Shown piece after piece: positions 35,159 through 44,537 of a stretch of DNA of 64,000 bases. This DNA comes from Prevotella sp. UBA2809. Its GTDB lineage: Bacteria > Bacteroidota > Bacteroidia > Bacteroidales > Bacteroidaceae. The stretch lies in assembly GCA_002351725.1 (NCBI GenBank), contig DEHD01000007.1, positions 1-64,000 of the forward strand, given 5' to 3'. The position numbers and the translations under genes were made by a program. Within the stretch, counting starts at the first letter, position 1, and every line of letters begins with the position of its first letter. Below the pieces are notes generated by a model. The model was not told the DNA's origin and ran no database searches. It saw nothing but the letters and a program-made list of their open reading frames with translations.

Positions 35159-35953
35159 TTAAAGAAGCTGATCGCTTTCGATATCCTTAAAGTACTTATA
35201 AGTAGAAACCTTGAGCTCATCGGCAGCCTCCTCATCACTTACGATGATTCCGTGCTCGTGCATCTGAAGAGCAGAGATAGTCCACATGTGGTTTACAGCA
35301 CCCTCGATAGCAGCCTGCATAGCGCGAGCCTTGCCGTGACCGTTAACCAGGATCATCACCTCGCGAGCATCCATAACAGTGCCTACACCAACGGTGAGAG
35401 CGTGAGCAGGAACATTCTCGGGATTGCCACCGAAGAAACGGCTGTTGGCAATACGGGTATCGGTGGTAAGAGTCTTCATACGGGTTCTTGAGCGCAGAGA
35501 AGAGCCTGGCTCGTTGAATGCGATATGACCATCAGGGCCGATACCACCAATGAACAGGTCAATACCACCTGCCTCCTTGATCATCTCCTCGTAGTGCTTG
35601 CACTCAGCCTGAAGGTCGGCTGCATTACCATTAAGGATATGTATATTCTCATTTGGACAGTCGATATGATCGAACAGGTTGCGAGCCATGAAAGCGTGGT
35701 AGCTCTCTGGGTGAGTCTCAGGCAGACCTACGTACTCGTCCATGTTGAAGGTGATGACATTCTTGAAAGAAACCTTTCCTGCACGATTGGCCTCTACCAG
35801 TGCATTGTACATGCCAACAGGTGAAGAACCGGTGGGAAGACCCAGTACAAACTTGTGATCGGGTGTGGGTTTGAACTCGTTGATTCTCTCGATAACGTGG
35901 TTTGCAGCCCACTGTGACATCTTCTGATAGTCGCTCTGAATAATTACTCTCAT
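35159..35953 (-). CDS. nagB: Glucosamine-6-phosphate deaminase
   Basis: The protein has 264 residues, the usual length for NagB. Visible motifs are the phosphate-binding LPTGSSPVGMY (about 40-50), FNMDEYVGL with the proton-transfer Asp near 72, and GIGPDGHIAFNEPGSSL with catalytic Asp, His and Glu near 141-148. It converts glucosamine-6-phosphate to fructose-6-phosphate and ammonia in the cytoplasm. The allosteric C-terminal part is short. The gene stands alone between a repeat region and hflX. Confidence 0.95.
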   Translation of the reverse strand: MRVIIQSDYQKMSQWAANHVIERINEFKPTPDHKFVLGLPTGSSPVGMYNALVEANRAGKVSFKNVITFNMDEYVGLPETHPESYHAFMARNLFDHIDCPNENIHILNGNAADLQAECKHYEEMIKEAGGIDLFIGGIGPDGHIAFNEPGSSLRSRTRMKTLTTDTRIANSRFFGGNPENVPAHALTVGVGTVMDAREVMILVNGHGKARAMQAAIEGAVNHMWTISALQMHEHGIIVSDEEAADELKVSTYKYFKDIESDQLL

Positions 35954-36020
35954 AATTGATATGTTTTAAGTTTGGTTCTTAATTTCCGTGCAAAAATACA
36001 ATGATTTTTTATTTTTAGGC

Positions 36021-36080
36021 ACGGATTAACACGGATTAACACGGATTTTTCCATTTCGAGCGAAGAAATCATTAATTTTG
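36021..36080 (+). promoter_or_regulatory. Tandem repeat and promoter upstream of hflX
   Basis: Three copies of a 10-bp CACGGATTAA unit (36021-36050) precede TAATTTTG at 36073-36080, which is 10 nt before the hflX start. The repeat could be a binding site array or a simple dispersed repeat. Confidence 0.5.
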
Positions 36081-36090
36081 CAAGCAAAAT

Positions 36091-37449
36091 ATGAAAGAAT
36101 TTGTAATATCAGAAGCAAAGGCTGAGACTGCGGTGCTGGTAGGACTTATCACCAAAGAGCAGAACGAGGCAAAGACAAAAGAATATCTAGACGAGTTGGA
36201 GTTCCTGGCTGATACGGCAGGAGCTGTAACGGTTAAGCGATTCACCCAGAAGGTGGGTGGACCCAGTCAGACTACATATGTGGGTAGCGGAAAGCTGCTG
36301 GAGATTAAGGAATACATCAAGCAATGTCAGGATGCCTATGACGAGTGGCAGGAAAGTGAAGAACGAATAGTGAATAGTGAAGAATTTGCTACCGCTCATG
36401 AGGATGCACCACAGCCAGTGGGTATGGTGATCTTCGATGACGAGTTGAGCGCCAAGCAGATGCGAAACATCGAGAAGGAGCTGCAAGTGAAAATCCTCGA
36501 CCGTACATCGCTTATCCTCGACATCTTCGCCATGCGAGCCCAGACTGCCGAGGCTAAGGCTCAGGTGGAGCTGGCACAGCACAGATATATGTTGCCAAGA
36601 CTGCAGAGACTGTGGACACACCTTGAGCGACAGGGTGGTGGATCAGGCTCTGGTGGCGGTAAGGGTTCGGTAGGACTGCGTGGTCCTGGTGAGACACAGC
36701 TTGAGATGGACCGACGTATCATCCTGCAGCGCATAACCCTGCTGAAACAGCGCCTGGCCGAGATCGACAAGCAGAAGACTACACAGCGTAAGAACCGCGG
36801 ACGACTGATTCGTGTGGCCCTGGTGGGATATACCAACGTGGGCAAATCGACGATGATGAACCTGCTTGCCAAGAGTGAGGTGTTTGCCGAGAACAAGCTG
36901 TTTGCCACACTCGACACCACTGTGAGAAAGATGACCATCGACAACCTGCCATTCCTGTTGGCCGACACAGTTGGATTCATCCGCAAGTTGCCATCAGACC
37001 TGGTGGAGAGCTTCAAGAGCACGCTCGACGAGGTGCGCGAGGCCGATCTGCTGGTGCATGTGGTGGATATCAGTCACCCCGACTTTGAGGACCAGATACG
37101 TGTGGTAGAGGAGACTCTGAAGGAGTTGGGATGTGCCGACAAACCTGCAATGCTGGTATTCAACAAGATAGATGCCTACACATGGACCCCGCAGGATGAG
37201 GATGACCTGACCGCCCCGAAAAAGGAGAATATCTCGCTCGAGGATCTCGAAAAGACCTGGATGGGGAAATTAGGGAGACAAGGAGACAGGGAGACAGGGA
37301 GTTCAAGACAATACTTGGAGTGCATGTTCATTTCAGCAAGGCAGAAAGAGAATATAGACGAGTTACGTGAAACGCTGTATAAGCGTGTGCGCGAGCTTCA
37401 TGTACAGAAATATCCGTATAATGACTTCCTCTATATTATAGATGAATAA
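36091..37449 (+). CDS. hflX: HflX GTPase (ribosome-associated)
   Basis: This 452-residue protein has the HflX N-terminal domain (GGPSQTTYVGSGKLLEIKEY) and GSGSGGGKGSVGLRGPGETQ. The GTPase motifs follow: GYTNVGKST, ADTVGFIRKLP and NKID. HflX splits and rescues stalled 70S ribosomes under stress. Two stretches look foreign to the family. ESEERIVNSEEFA (about residues 87-99) is encoded by GTGAATAGTGAA-type repeats, and GRQGDRETGSSRQ (about 395-407) by a GGAGACA/GGAGTTCA repeat. Both are in frame and in expected loops, so function is probably kept. Confidence 0.93.
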   Translation: MKEFVISEAKAETAVLVGLITKEQNEAKTKEYLDELEFLADTAGAVTVKRFTQKVGGPSQTTYVGSGKLLEIKEYIKQCQDAYDEWQESEERIVNSEEFATAHEDAPQPVGMVIFDDELSAKQMRNIEKELQVKILDRTSLILDIFAMRAQTAEAKAQVELAQHRYMLPRLQRLWTHLERQGGGSGSGGGKGSVGLRGPGETQLEMDRRIILQRITLLKQRLAEIDKQKTTQRKNRGRLIRVALVGYTNVGKSTMMNLLAKSEVFAENKLFATLDTTVRKMTIDNLPFLLADTVGFIRKLPSDLVESFKSTLDEVREADLLVHVVDISHPDFEDQIRVVEETLKELGCADKPAMLVFNKIDAYTWTPQDEDDLTAPKKENISLEDLEKTWMGKLGRQGDRETGSSRQYLECMFISARQKENIDELRETLYKRVRELHVQKYPYNDFLYIIDE

Positions 37450-37454
37450 GTAAA

Positions 37455-37546
37455 CAAGGAGACAAGTAGACAAGTAGACAAGACAATACTCCAAGGGCAG
37501 AACATACGTCCTGAACTCCTTGCACTTCTTGAACTCCCTGTCTCCA
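37455..37546. repeat. GGAGACA/GGAGTTCA-family dispersed repeat
   Basis: This copy has both halves: GGAGACAAGTAGACAAGTAG with CAAGACAATACT, then AACATACGTCCTGAACTCC and GAACTCCCTGTCTCC as the reverse-complement half. It lies between hflX and the DUF4954 gene; a related left half lies inside hflX at 37266-37325. Confidence 0.8.
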
Positions 37547-37578
37547 TAAAATTGAGTAAAACGAAATTTTATAAAATT

Positions 37579-39432
37579 ATGAGTAATTACAGACAACTAA
37601 CCCAAAGCGAGATTGATGTTTTGGAGAACAACGTTTGCTGGGCTGAGGACTGGCAGCGTGTATTAGTCGACGAAAACTTTAAACCGTACAATTTCCATCG
37701 TGTGATTTTCTATGGCGACATCCGCTTAGGAGCCTTCGACAAGATGGTAGAAGTAAGCAAAGGTTTTGTTAAGCATTCGGGTATCAACGATGCCACACTG
37801 AGAAACGTTACGGTGGGTAACGACTGCCTGATTGAGAAAATCGGAAACTATATCAACAACTACACCATAGGTAACGACTGTTATATCTCGAACATCTGCA
37901 CCCTGGAGACAACCGATGACGCCACTTACGGCGAGGGTTCGGTGATATCGGTGCTCAACGAGATGGGCGATGGAAACGTGACCATCTTCCGCGAGCTGAA
38001 CAGTCAGTTGGCCTCGTTTATGGTGAAGCATAACACCGACAAGAACCTACGACAGACACTGCAGCAGATGATTGAGGATGAGCTGCGTGTATCACGTCCT
38101 GATCGCGGCTACATCGGAAACAACGTGAAGATCATCAACGCCAAGGATATCACCAACACCATCATCAAGGGCGACTGCGAGATTAGCGGTGCTGCACGTC
38201 TGAGTGAGTGTACGGTGATGAGCTCGATGGATGCACCTGTATTCATCGGAACAGGTGTTATCTGCGAGAACTCCATCATCTGTGACGGTTGCTCTATCAA
38301 CAACAGCGTGAAGATGCAGGACTGCTTTGTGGGTGAGGCCTGTCAGATAACAAACGGATTTACTGCCGAGGCAAGTCTTTTCTTTGCCAACTCGTTTATG
38401 GCCAATGGTGAGGCATGTGCTGCCTTCTGCGGTCCGTTCTCGGCATCGCACCATAAGAGTTCGCTGCTTATCGGCGGTGAGTTCTCGTTCTATAACGCAG
38501 GTTCGAACACCAACTTCTCGAACCATGCTTATAAGATGGGACCAATGCACTTCGGCACCCTGGAGCGAGGAACAAAGACCGCATCTGGCTCGTATGTCCT
38601 TATGCCCGCTACCATCGGTGCATTCTCAGTATGTTTCGGAAAACTGATGCACCATCCTGATACAAGAAACTTGCCATTCAGCTATCTGATGGCTTATGGT
38701 GACGACTGCTATCTGGTGCCAGGACGTAACATCACAACAGTGGGACTGTATCGTGATATCAAGAAATGGCCAAAGCGTGACAAGCGCTCAAAGCAGTCGA
38801 GAAAGAGTATCATCAACTTCGACTGGCTGTCGCCTTTCACCGTAGGTGAGATTGTTGAGGGAATAAAGATTCTGAAGGCTCTGCGTGAGGCTTCGGGTGA
38901 TAATGTGTCGACATACAACTTCCATGAGTATGTGATCAACGCATCGTCGTTGCGCAAGGGTCTGAAGTACTACGACATCGCCCTGCGTATCTATATGGGT
39001 GCAGTGCTGAAGCGTGCACAGAAGGAAGGATATATCGGACGTCCCGCAAGTACCGTCGGTCAGGGAAAGTGGATAGACATGAGCGGACTGCTGTTGCCTC
39101 AGAGTGAGGAGCAGCGACTGGTTGACGACATTAAGAGCGGTGCCATCGACAATATCCAGCAGGTGCTCGACCGCTTTGCTGAGATTAACAACAACTACAG
39201 CAACTACCGTTGGGCGTGGAGCTACCAGATGATTCTGGACTACTACCAGTTGGAGGAGCTCGACGAGGCAGCATGTGAGCGCATCCGCGAGGACTATGTA
39301 AAAGCCCGCAGAGCATGGATTGCTGAGATACGCAAGGATGCAGAGAAAGAGTTCCAGATGGGCGATGTGGACCAGGATGTTTACGACGACTTCCTCTCAA
39401 AGCTCGACCATGAGATTGACTACGAAAATTAA
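37579..39432 (+). CDS. DUF4954 family protein (left-handed beta-helix type)
   Basis: The protein has 617 residues from ATG 37579 (MSNYRQLTQSEIDVLENN); the longer frame starts in repeat DNA. The first about 350 residues hold hexapeptide-like repeats (NDCLIEKIGNYINNYTIGND, NVKIINAKDITNTIIKGDCE, AVFIGTGVICENS-like) that predict a left-handed beta-helix as in sugar acyltransferases and nucleotidyltransferases. The C-terminal part is helical. The family is conserved in Bacteroidetes without known function. It may act on nucleotide sugars, but no catalytic residue can be named. Confidence 0.85.
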   Translation: MSNYRQLTQSEIDVLENNVCWAEDWQRVLVDENFKPYNFHRVIFYGDIRLGAFDKMVEVSKGFVKHSGINDATLRNVTVGNDCLIEKIGNYINNYTIGNDCYISNICTLETTDDATYGEGSVISVLNEMGDGNVTIFRELNSQLASFMVKHNTDKNLRQTLQQMIEDELRVSRPDRGYIGNNVKIINAKDITNTIIKGDCEISGAARLSECTVMSSMDAPVFIGTGVICENSIICDGCSINNSVKMQDCFVGEACQITNGFTAEASLFFANSFMANGEACAAFCGPFSASHHKSSLLIGGEFSFYNAGSNTNFSNHAYKMGPMHFGTLERGTKTASGSYVLMPATIGAFSVCFGKLMHHPDTRNLPFSYLMAYGDDCYLVPGRNITTVGLYRDIKKWPKRDKRSKQSRKSIINFDWLSPFTVGEIVEGIKILKALREASGDNVSTYNFHEYVINASSLRKGLKYYDIALRIYMGAVLKRAQKEGYIGRPASTVGQGKWIDMSGLLLPQSEEQRLVDDIKSGAIDNIQQVLDRFAEINNNYSNYRWAWSYQMILDYYQLEELDEAACERIREDYVKARRAWIAEIRKDAEKEFQMGDVDQDVYDDFLSKLDHEIDYEN

Positions 39433-39458
39433 ACATTTAAATATTATACATTACTTCA

Positions 39459-42362
39459 ATGAAAACTAAATTTTTACTGGCGATTTGCGCTGTGGCACTG
39501 GGATTGGGTGCACAGGCGAAAGACTTTAAGTATCAGACCGTGGATGGGGATATGATGAAAACCCGCATCTACACACTGGATAATGGTCTGAAAGTTTATT
39601 TATCGGTTAACGCTGAGAAACCCCGTATCCAGACTTATATAGCCGTGCGTACTGGTTCGAAGAACGACCCTGCAGAGACAACTGGTCTGGCTCACTACCT
39701 GGAGCACCTGATGTTTAAGGGTACAAAGCAGTTTGGTACTAACAACCCTGCTGCTGAGAAACCATTGCTCGACGAGATTGAGCAGCGCTACGAGGCTTAC
39801 CGTAAACTTACCGACCCAGAGGCACGTAAGAAGGCCTATCACGAGATCGACTCTGTATCGCAGGTGGCTGCACAGTACTTCATTCCCAATGAGTACGACA
39901 AGCTGATGGCTGCCATCGGTGCTCAGGGTACAAACGCATTCACAAGTAACGACGTGACATGCTATGTAGAGGATATCCCATCTAACGAGATCGAGAACTG
40001 GGCTAAGATCCAGAGTGACCGTTTCCAGAACATGGTTATCCGTGGTTTCCACACTGAGCTGGAGGCTGTGTACGAGGAGTATAACATCTATCTTACTGAT
40101 GACAATGATAAGGTATGGAATGCTATAGGCAAAAAGCTTACTCCAACTCACCCTTATGGTACACAGACAACTATCGGTACTCAGGAGCACCTGAAGAACC
40201 CATCGATAACAAACATCAAGAACTACTTCAACAAGTGGTACGTGCCCAACAACGTGGCTATCTGTATGGCTGGTGACTTTGATCCCGACAAGACTATAGC
40301 TATCATCGACAAGTACTTCAGCGGATGGAAGCCAGGTGCTGATGTTCGTCAGCCTGTGTTCCCAGCACAGCGAAAACTTACTGCTCCTAGCGATACTACC
40401 ATCATAGGTAAGCAGGCTGAGCAGGTGTGGGTGGCATGGTTGGCTAACAAGGCTTCTGACCTGCAGTGCGACACTCTCGACGTGATCGGCGATATGCTGA
40501 GCAACGGACGTGCTGGTATCTTTGACCTGAACCTGAACCAGACAATGAAGGTGCAGGGTGCAGGTGCAGGTATGCAGGATCAGCAGGACTACTCATCATT
40601 CGTACTGATGGGACAGCCAAAGCCAAACCAGTCGTTAAAAGAGGTTCGCGACCTGATGATGGCTGAGATTGAGAATCTGAAGAAGGGTAACTTCTCTGAC
40701 GACCTGCTGCCATCGGTAGTGAACAATAAGAAACTGAACTACCAGCGCGCAATGGAGAACAACCGCTGGCGTACAAACCAGTTCATGAATGCCTTTATCA
40801 ATGGCACTTCATGGGAACAGGAGGTTGGTTACCTGAACCGCATATCGAAGTTGACAAAGCAGCAGATTGTGGACTTTGCCAACCGTTTCTTCACAAACGG
40901 CTATGCTACCATCTTCAAGGTTCAGGGTGTTGACACCTTGCAGAAGAAGATCGACAAGCCTGCCATCACTCCTATCCAGGCCAATCGCGACCAGAAGAGC
41001 GCTTTCGTAAAGGCTATCCAGGAGACAGAGGTTGAGCCTATCCAGCCTGTATTCGTTGACTACAGCAAGGATCTCACCATCACACAGACAAAGAAGAAGC
41101 TGCCTCTTTATTATAAGAAGAACGTAGACGACGGACTGTTTAACCTTGTGTTCCGCTATGAGTTCGGTCATGAGGACGACAACCGCTATGACATGGCCAG
41201 CAACTATCTGGACTATGTGGGTACAGAAAAGCTCTCGGCTCAGGAGATTAAGCAGCAGTTCTATAAGCTGGCTTGTAACTACAGCGTGAACGTGAATGGC
41301 GACAACCTGAACATCTCACTCTCTGGACTGAGCGAGAACATGCCTGCAGCCCTGAAGCTGATGGAGGATGTACTGCACAATGCAAAGGCCGACAAGGAGT
41401 CGTATGCACAGTTTGTTGACCTGATGCTGAAGGCGCGTGACGACAGCAAGAAGGATCAGCGCACATGCTTCGACTATCTGTATTATTACAATGTTTACGG
41501 TCCTCACAACATGCGTCGTGACGACATGACCGAGAAGCAGTTGCGTGAGGCTGACCCACAGGAGCTGCTGAACCTGCTGGGTAACCTGAGCACCAAGGAG
41601 CACAAGGTGCTGTACTACGGACCTATGAGCGAGAAAGAGCTCTCGAACCTGCTCTCAAAGGAGCACAAGACTCCTAAGTACCTGATGCCTGTATCACAGG
41701 GTGAGCCATTTGTTGAGCAGAAGGCTACAGAGAACCAGGTTGTTATTGCACCCTACGATGCAAAGAACATCTACATGAGAATGTACCACAACGAGGGTCG
41801 CACATGGAACCCTGACGAGGCTGCTGTACAGGAGGTATTCAATGAGTACTATGGCGGCGGCATGAACGGTATCGTGTTCCAGGAGATGCGTGAGGCTCGC
41901 GGACTGGCTTACAATGCTTATGCAAGATACTATAGTCCAAGTGAAAAAGATCGTAAGGAGTACTATTTCACTCATATCATCACTCAGAACGATAAGATGG
42001 TTGACTGTATCTCGCACTTCCACGACATTCTGAACGAGATGCCTGCCAGTGAGACTGCATTCCAGATTGCAAAGGATGCTGTGACAAAGCGCTTGGCAAG
42101 TGCCCGTACCACAAAGAGTGCTGTTATCTACTCATATCTCGCAGCCCAGAAGCTGGGTCTGAACATCAGCACCAACGAGCTTATCTACAAGAACCTGGAT
42201 AAGGTTCAGCTGAAGGATATCGTGAACTTCGAGAAGAACAACATGGCCAACAAGGCCTACCGCTACATCATCCTGGGTGATGAGAAGGAGCTGGATATGA
42301 AGTACCTCGAGGGTCTCGGCACAATCAAGCGCCTGAGCCTTGAAGAGGTGTTTGGGTATTAA
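39459..42362 (+). CDS. M16 (insulinase/pitrilysin) family zinc protease, exported
   Basis: This 967-residue protein has a signal peptide (about 1-20, ending AQA). The inverted zinc motif HYLEHLMF (HxxEH) lies near residues 79-86, with a downstream ELEAVYEEYN that supplies the third ligand. As in full-length M16 enzymes, a second, inactive M16 repeat follows in the C-terminal half (about 520-967). It degrades peptides in the periplasm or at the outer membrane. It starts 26 nt after the DUF4954 gene and may be co-transcribed. Its stop codon runs into a dispersed repeat. Confidence 0.92.
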   Translation: MKTKFLLAICAVALGLGAQAKDFKYQTVDGDMMKTRIYTLDNGLKVYLSVNAEKPRIQTYIAVRTGSKNDPAETTGLAHYLEHLMFKGTKQFGTNNPAAEKPLLDEIEQRYEAYRKLTDPEARKKAYHEIDSVSQVAAQYFIPNEYDKLMAAIGAQGTNAFTSNDVTCYVEDIPSNEIENWAKIQSDRFQNMVIRGFHTELEAVYEEYNIYLTDDNDKVWNAIGKKLTPTHPYGTQTTIGTQEHLKNPSITNIKNYFNKWYVPNNVAICMAGDFDPDKTIAIIDKYFSGWKPGADVRQPVFPAQRKLTAPSDTTIIGKQAEQVWVAWLANKASDLQCDTLDVIGDMLSNGRAGIFDLNLNQTMKVQGAGAGMQDQQDYSSFVLMGQPKPNQSLKEVRDLMMAEIENLKKGNFSDDLLPSVVNNKKLNYQRAMENNRWRTNQFMNAFINGTSWEQEVGYLNRISKLTKQQIVDFANRFFTNGYATIFKVQGVDTLQKKIDKPAITPIQANRDQKSAFVKAIQETEVEPIQPVFVDYSKDLTITQTKKKLPLYYKKNVDDGLFNLVFRYEFGHEDDNRYDMASNYLDYVGTEKLSAQEIKQQFYKLACNYSVNVNGDNLNISLSGLSENMPAALKLMEDVLHNAKADKESYAQFVDLMLKARDDSKKDQRTCFDYLYYYNVYGPHNMRRDDMTEKQLREADPQELLNLLGNLSTKEHKVLYYGPMSEKELSNLLSKEHKTPKYLMPVSQGEPFVEQKATENQVVIAPYDAKNIYMRMYHNEGRTWNPDEAAVQEVFNEYYGGGMNGIVFQEMREARGLAYNAYARYYSPSEKDRKEYYFTHIITQNDKMVDCISHFHDILNEMPASETAFQIAKDAVTKRLASARTTKSAVIYSYLAAQKLGLNISTNELIYKNLDKVQLKDIVNFEKNNMANKAYRYIILGDEKELDMKYLEGLGTIKRLSLEEVFGY

Positions 42363-42400
42363 GGAGACAGGGAGTTCAAGGAGTTCAAGGAGTACAAGAC
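42360..42400 (+). repeat. Left inverted repeat flanking the four-helix-bundle gene
   Basis: TAAGGAGACAGGGAGTTCAA then GGAGTTCAAGGAGTACAAGAC. It is nearly the reverse complement of 42811-42850. It begins in the stop codon of the M16 gene. Confidence 0.85.
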
Positions 42401-42402
42401 AT

Positions 42403-42777
42403 ATGACTTATACGTTTGAAAATGTGATTGCATGGCAGAAGGCACATGCGTTTGTGCTTCTGGTTTATAGGATTACTAAAAGTTTTCCTGCTGATGAACT
42501 CTATGGATTAACATCTCAATTCAGAAGAGCTGCTGTCTCTATCGAAGCAAATATAGCTGAAGGTTATAAGAAAATCAGTAAAGCAGACAAGTTACGTTTT
42601 ATGAACATCTCTCAAGGCAGTATTGAAGAATGTAGAGATTATATCTTGCTATCTAGAGATCTGCAATATTTCACAGATACTGATTTCTCAAATCTTCATG
42701 ATGCACTAGAAGAAACAAGCAGAATGTTACATTTATATTGTAAAGGAATAATTAATAATAATGGCATAAAAGATTAA
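42403..42777 (+). CDS. Four-helix-bundle protein (23S rRNA IVS-type)
   Basis: The protein has 124 residues from ATG 42403. The family signature is clear: VIAWQKAHAFVLLVYRITKS, LTSQFRRAAVSIEANIAEGY, and FMNISQGSIEECRDYILLSR. These proteins form a pentameric four-helix bundle. They are found in 23S rRNA intervening sequences and as free-standing genes; some accompany diversity-generating retroelements. None of those contexts is visible here. The gene is bracketed by near-identical inverted repeats (42360-42400 and 42811-42850), which suggests a small mobile cassette. Confidence 0.9.
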   Translation: MTYTFENVIAWQKAHAFVLLVYRITKSFPADELYGLTSQFRRAAVSIEANIAEGYKKISKADKLRFMNISQGSIEECRDYILLSRDLQYFTDTDFSNLHDALEETSRMLHLYCKGIINNNGIKD

Positions 42778-42810
42778 TAACTTGGAGTAATGAGATGGGA
42801 TTAAGGTGTT

Positions 42811-42850
42811 GTCCTGAACTCCTTGAACTCCCTGTCTCCTTGTCTCCTTA
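42811..42850 (-). repeat. Right inverted repeat flanking the four-helix-bundle gene
   Basis: GTCCTGAACTCCTTGAACTC then CCTGTCTCCTTGTCTCCTTA. It is the inverted counterpart of 42360-42400, with an extra GGAGACA unit. Confidence 0.85.
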
Positions 42851-42861
42851 ATTTTACAAGT

Positions 42862-44511
42862 ATGGCTAAAACTGTTGAATTTAAGTATGCGCCCATGTTC
42901 CAGGTGGGCGAGGACAAGACGGAGTACCGTCTGTTGTCGAAGGAAGGCGTGACAACCGCCGAGTTTGAAGGTAAGACAATCGTAAAGGTCTCTAAAGAGG
43001 CCCTGACCCTTTTGGCCCAGCAGGCATTCCACGATGTGGAGTTCATGCTGCGTAGAGAGCACAACGAACAGGTTGCTAAGATACTGACCGACCCTGAGGC
43101 CAGTGAGAATGATAAGTACGTGGCACTGCAGTTCCTGCGCAATGCAGAGGTGGCTTGCAAGGGTATACTGCCTTTCTGTCAGGACACAGGTACCGCTATC
43201 ATCCACGGTGAGAAGGGTCAGCAGATATGGACAGGTTTCGAGGATGAAGAGGCTCTGAGCCTGGGTGTGTTCAATACCTTTACTCAGGACAACCTGCGCT
43301 ACTCGCAGAACGCTCCTCTGAACATGTATGACGAGGTGAACACCCGTTGTAACCTGCCTGCACAGATCGACATCGAGGCAACAGAGGGTGCTGAGTATAA
43401 GTTCGTGATGGTTGCCAAGGGTGGTGGCTCGGCCAACAAGACCTACTTCTACCCAATGACAAAGGCTACTATCCAGAACGAGGGTACACTCATCCCATTC
43501 CTGGTAGAGAAGATGAAGAGTCTGGGAACAGCAGCATGTCCTCCATACCACATCGCATTCGTTATCGGTGGTACATCGGCTGAGAAGAACCTGCTGACAG
43601 TGAAGCTGGCTTCAATCAAGTTCTACGATGGTCTGCCAACAACAGGTGACGAGACCGGTCGTGCATTCCGTGATATCGACCTGGAGCAGAAACTGATTAA
43701 GGAGGCTCAGAAGATTGGTCTGGGTGCACAGTTCGGTGGTAAATATCTGGCTCACGACATTCGTGTGATCCGTCTGCCACGTCATGGTGCAAGCTGTCCT
43801 ATCGGTATGGGTGTATCTTGCTCGGCTGATAGAAATATCAAGGCTAAGATCAATGCCGACGGTATCTGGCTGGAGAAGATGGACAGCAACCCAACAGAGC
43901 TTATCCCTGAGGAGCTGCGCAAGCCAGGCGAGGGTGGCAAGGGTATCGAGATCGACCTGAACGAGGGTATCGATGCTGTACGTAAGGAGCTCTCTAAGTA
44001 TCCTGTTTCTACCCGTGTGAACCTGAAGGGTACCATCATCGTGGCTCGTGACATCGCTCACGCTAAGCTGAAGGCCCGTCTGGATGCCGGTGAGGGTATG
44101 CCTGACTACTTCAAGAAGTACCCAGTGCTGTATGCAGGACCTGCTAAGACTCCAGAGGGATATCCTTGTGGATCGATGGGACCAACAACAGCCAACCGTA
44201 TGGACCCATACGTTGATGAGTTCCAGGCTAACGGCGCATCGCTCGTGATGATTGCCAAGGGTAACCGCTCAGATGTTGTTACCGAGGCTTGTAAGAAGCA
44301 TGGCGGTTTCTATCTGGGAACTATCGGTGGTGTGGCTGCTGTACTCTCAAAGAGCAGCATCAAGAGCATCGAGTGCGTTGAGTACCCTGAGTTGGGTATG
44401 GAGGCTGTATGGAAGATTGAGGTTGAGGACTTCCCCGCATTCATCCTCGTGGATGACAAGGGTAATGACTTCTTCAAGACTCTGAAGCCTTGGACTCCAT
44501 GCAAAATGTAA
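42862..44511 (+). CDS. fumA: Class I fumarate hydratase (4Fe-4S)
   Basis: The protein has 549 residues from ATG 42862; the longer frame begins in repeat DNA. It has the three cysteine motifs expected to bind the 4Fe-4S cluster: LPFCQDTGTA, GASCPIGMGVSCS and YPCGSMGPTTANRMD. Both the alpha and beta domains of the class I enzyme are fused, as in FumA/FumB. It interconverts fumarate and malate and is oxygen sensitive. In Bacteroidetes this works in the reductive branch leading to succinate. Confidence 0.95.
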   Translation: MAKTVEFKYAPMFQVGEDKTEYRLLSKEGVTTAEFEGKTIVKVSKEALTLLAQQAFHDVEFMLRREHNEQVAKILTDPEASENDKYVALQFLRNAEVACKGILPFCQDTGTAIIHGEKGQQIWTGFEDEEALSLGVFNTFTQDNLRYSQNAPLNMYDEVNTRCNLPAQIDIEATEGAEYKFVMVAKGGGSANKTYFYPMTKATIQNEGTLIPFLVEKMKSLGTAACPPYHIAFVIGGTSAEKNLLTVKLASIKFYDGLPTTGDETGRAFRDIDLEQKLIKEAQKIGLGAQFGGKYLAHDIRVIRLPRHGASCPIGMGVSCSADRNIKAKINADGIWLEKMDSNPTELIPEELRKPGEGGKGIEIDLNEGIDAVRKELSKYPVSTRVNLKGTIIVARDIAHAKLKARLDAGEGMPDYFKKYPVLYAGPAKTPEGYPCGSMGPTTANRMDPYVDEFQANGASLVMIAKGNRSDVVTEACKKHGGFYLGTIGGVAAVLSKSSIKSIECVEYPELGMEAVWKIEVEDFPAFILVDDKGNDFFKTLKPWTPCKM

Positions 44512-44537
44512 AAATGTAAAAATTAAAAAATTAAACA

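Noticed and set aside
42823..42861. Longer N-terminus for fumarase from ATG 42823
   Set aside because: The extra residues (NSLSPCLLNFTS) are encoded by the dispersed repeat; the family start aligns with ATG 42862.
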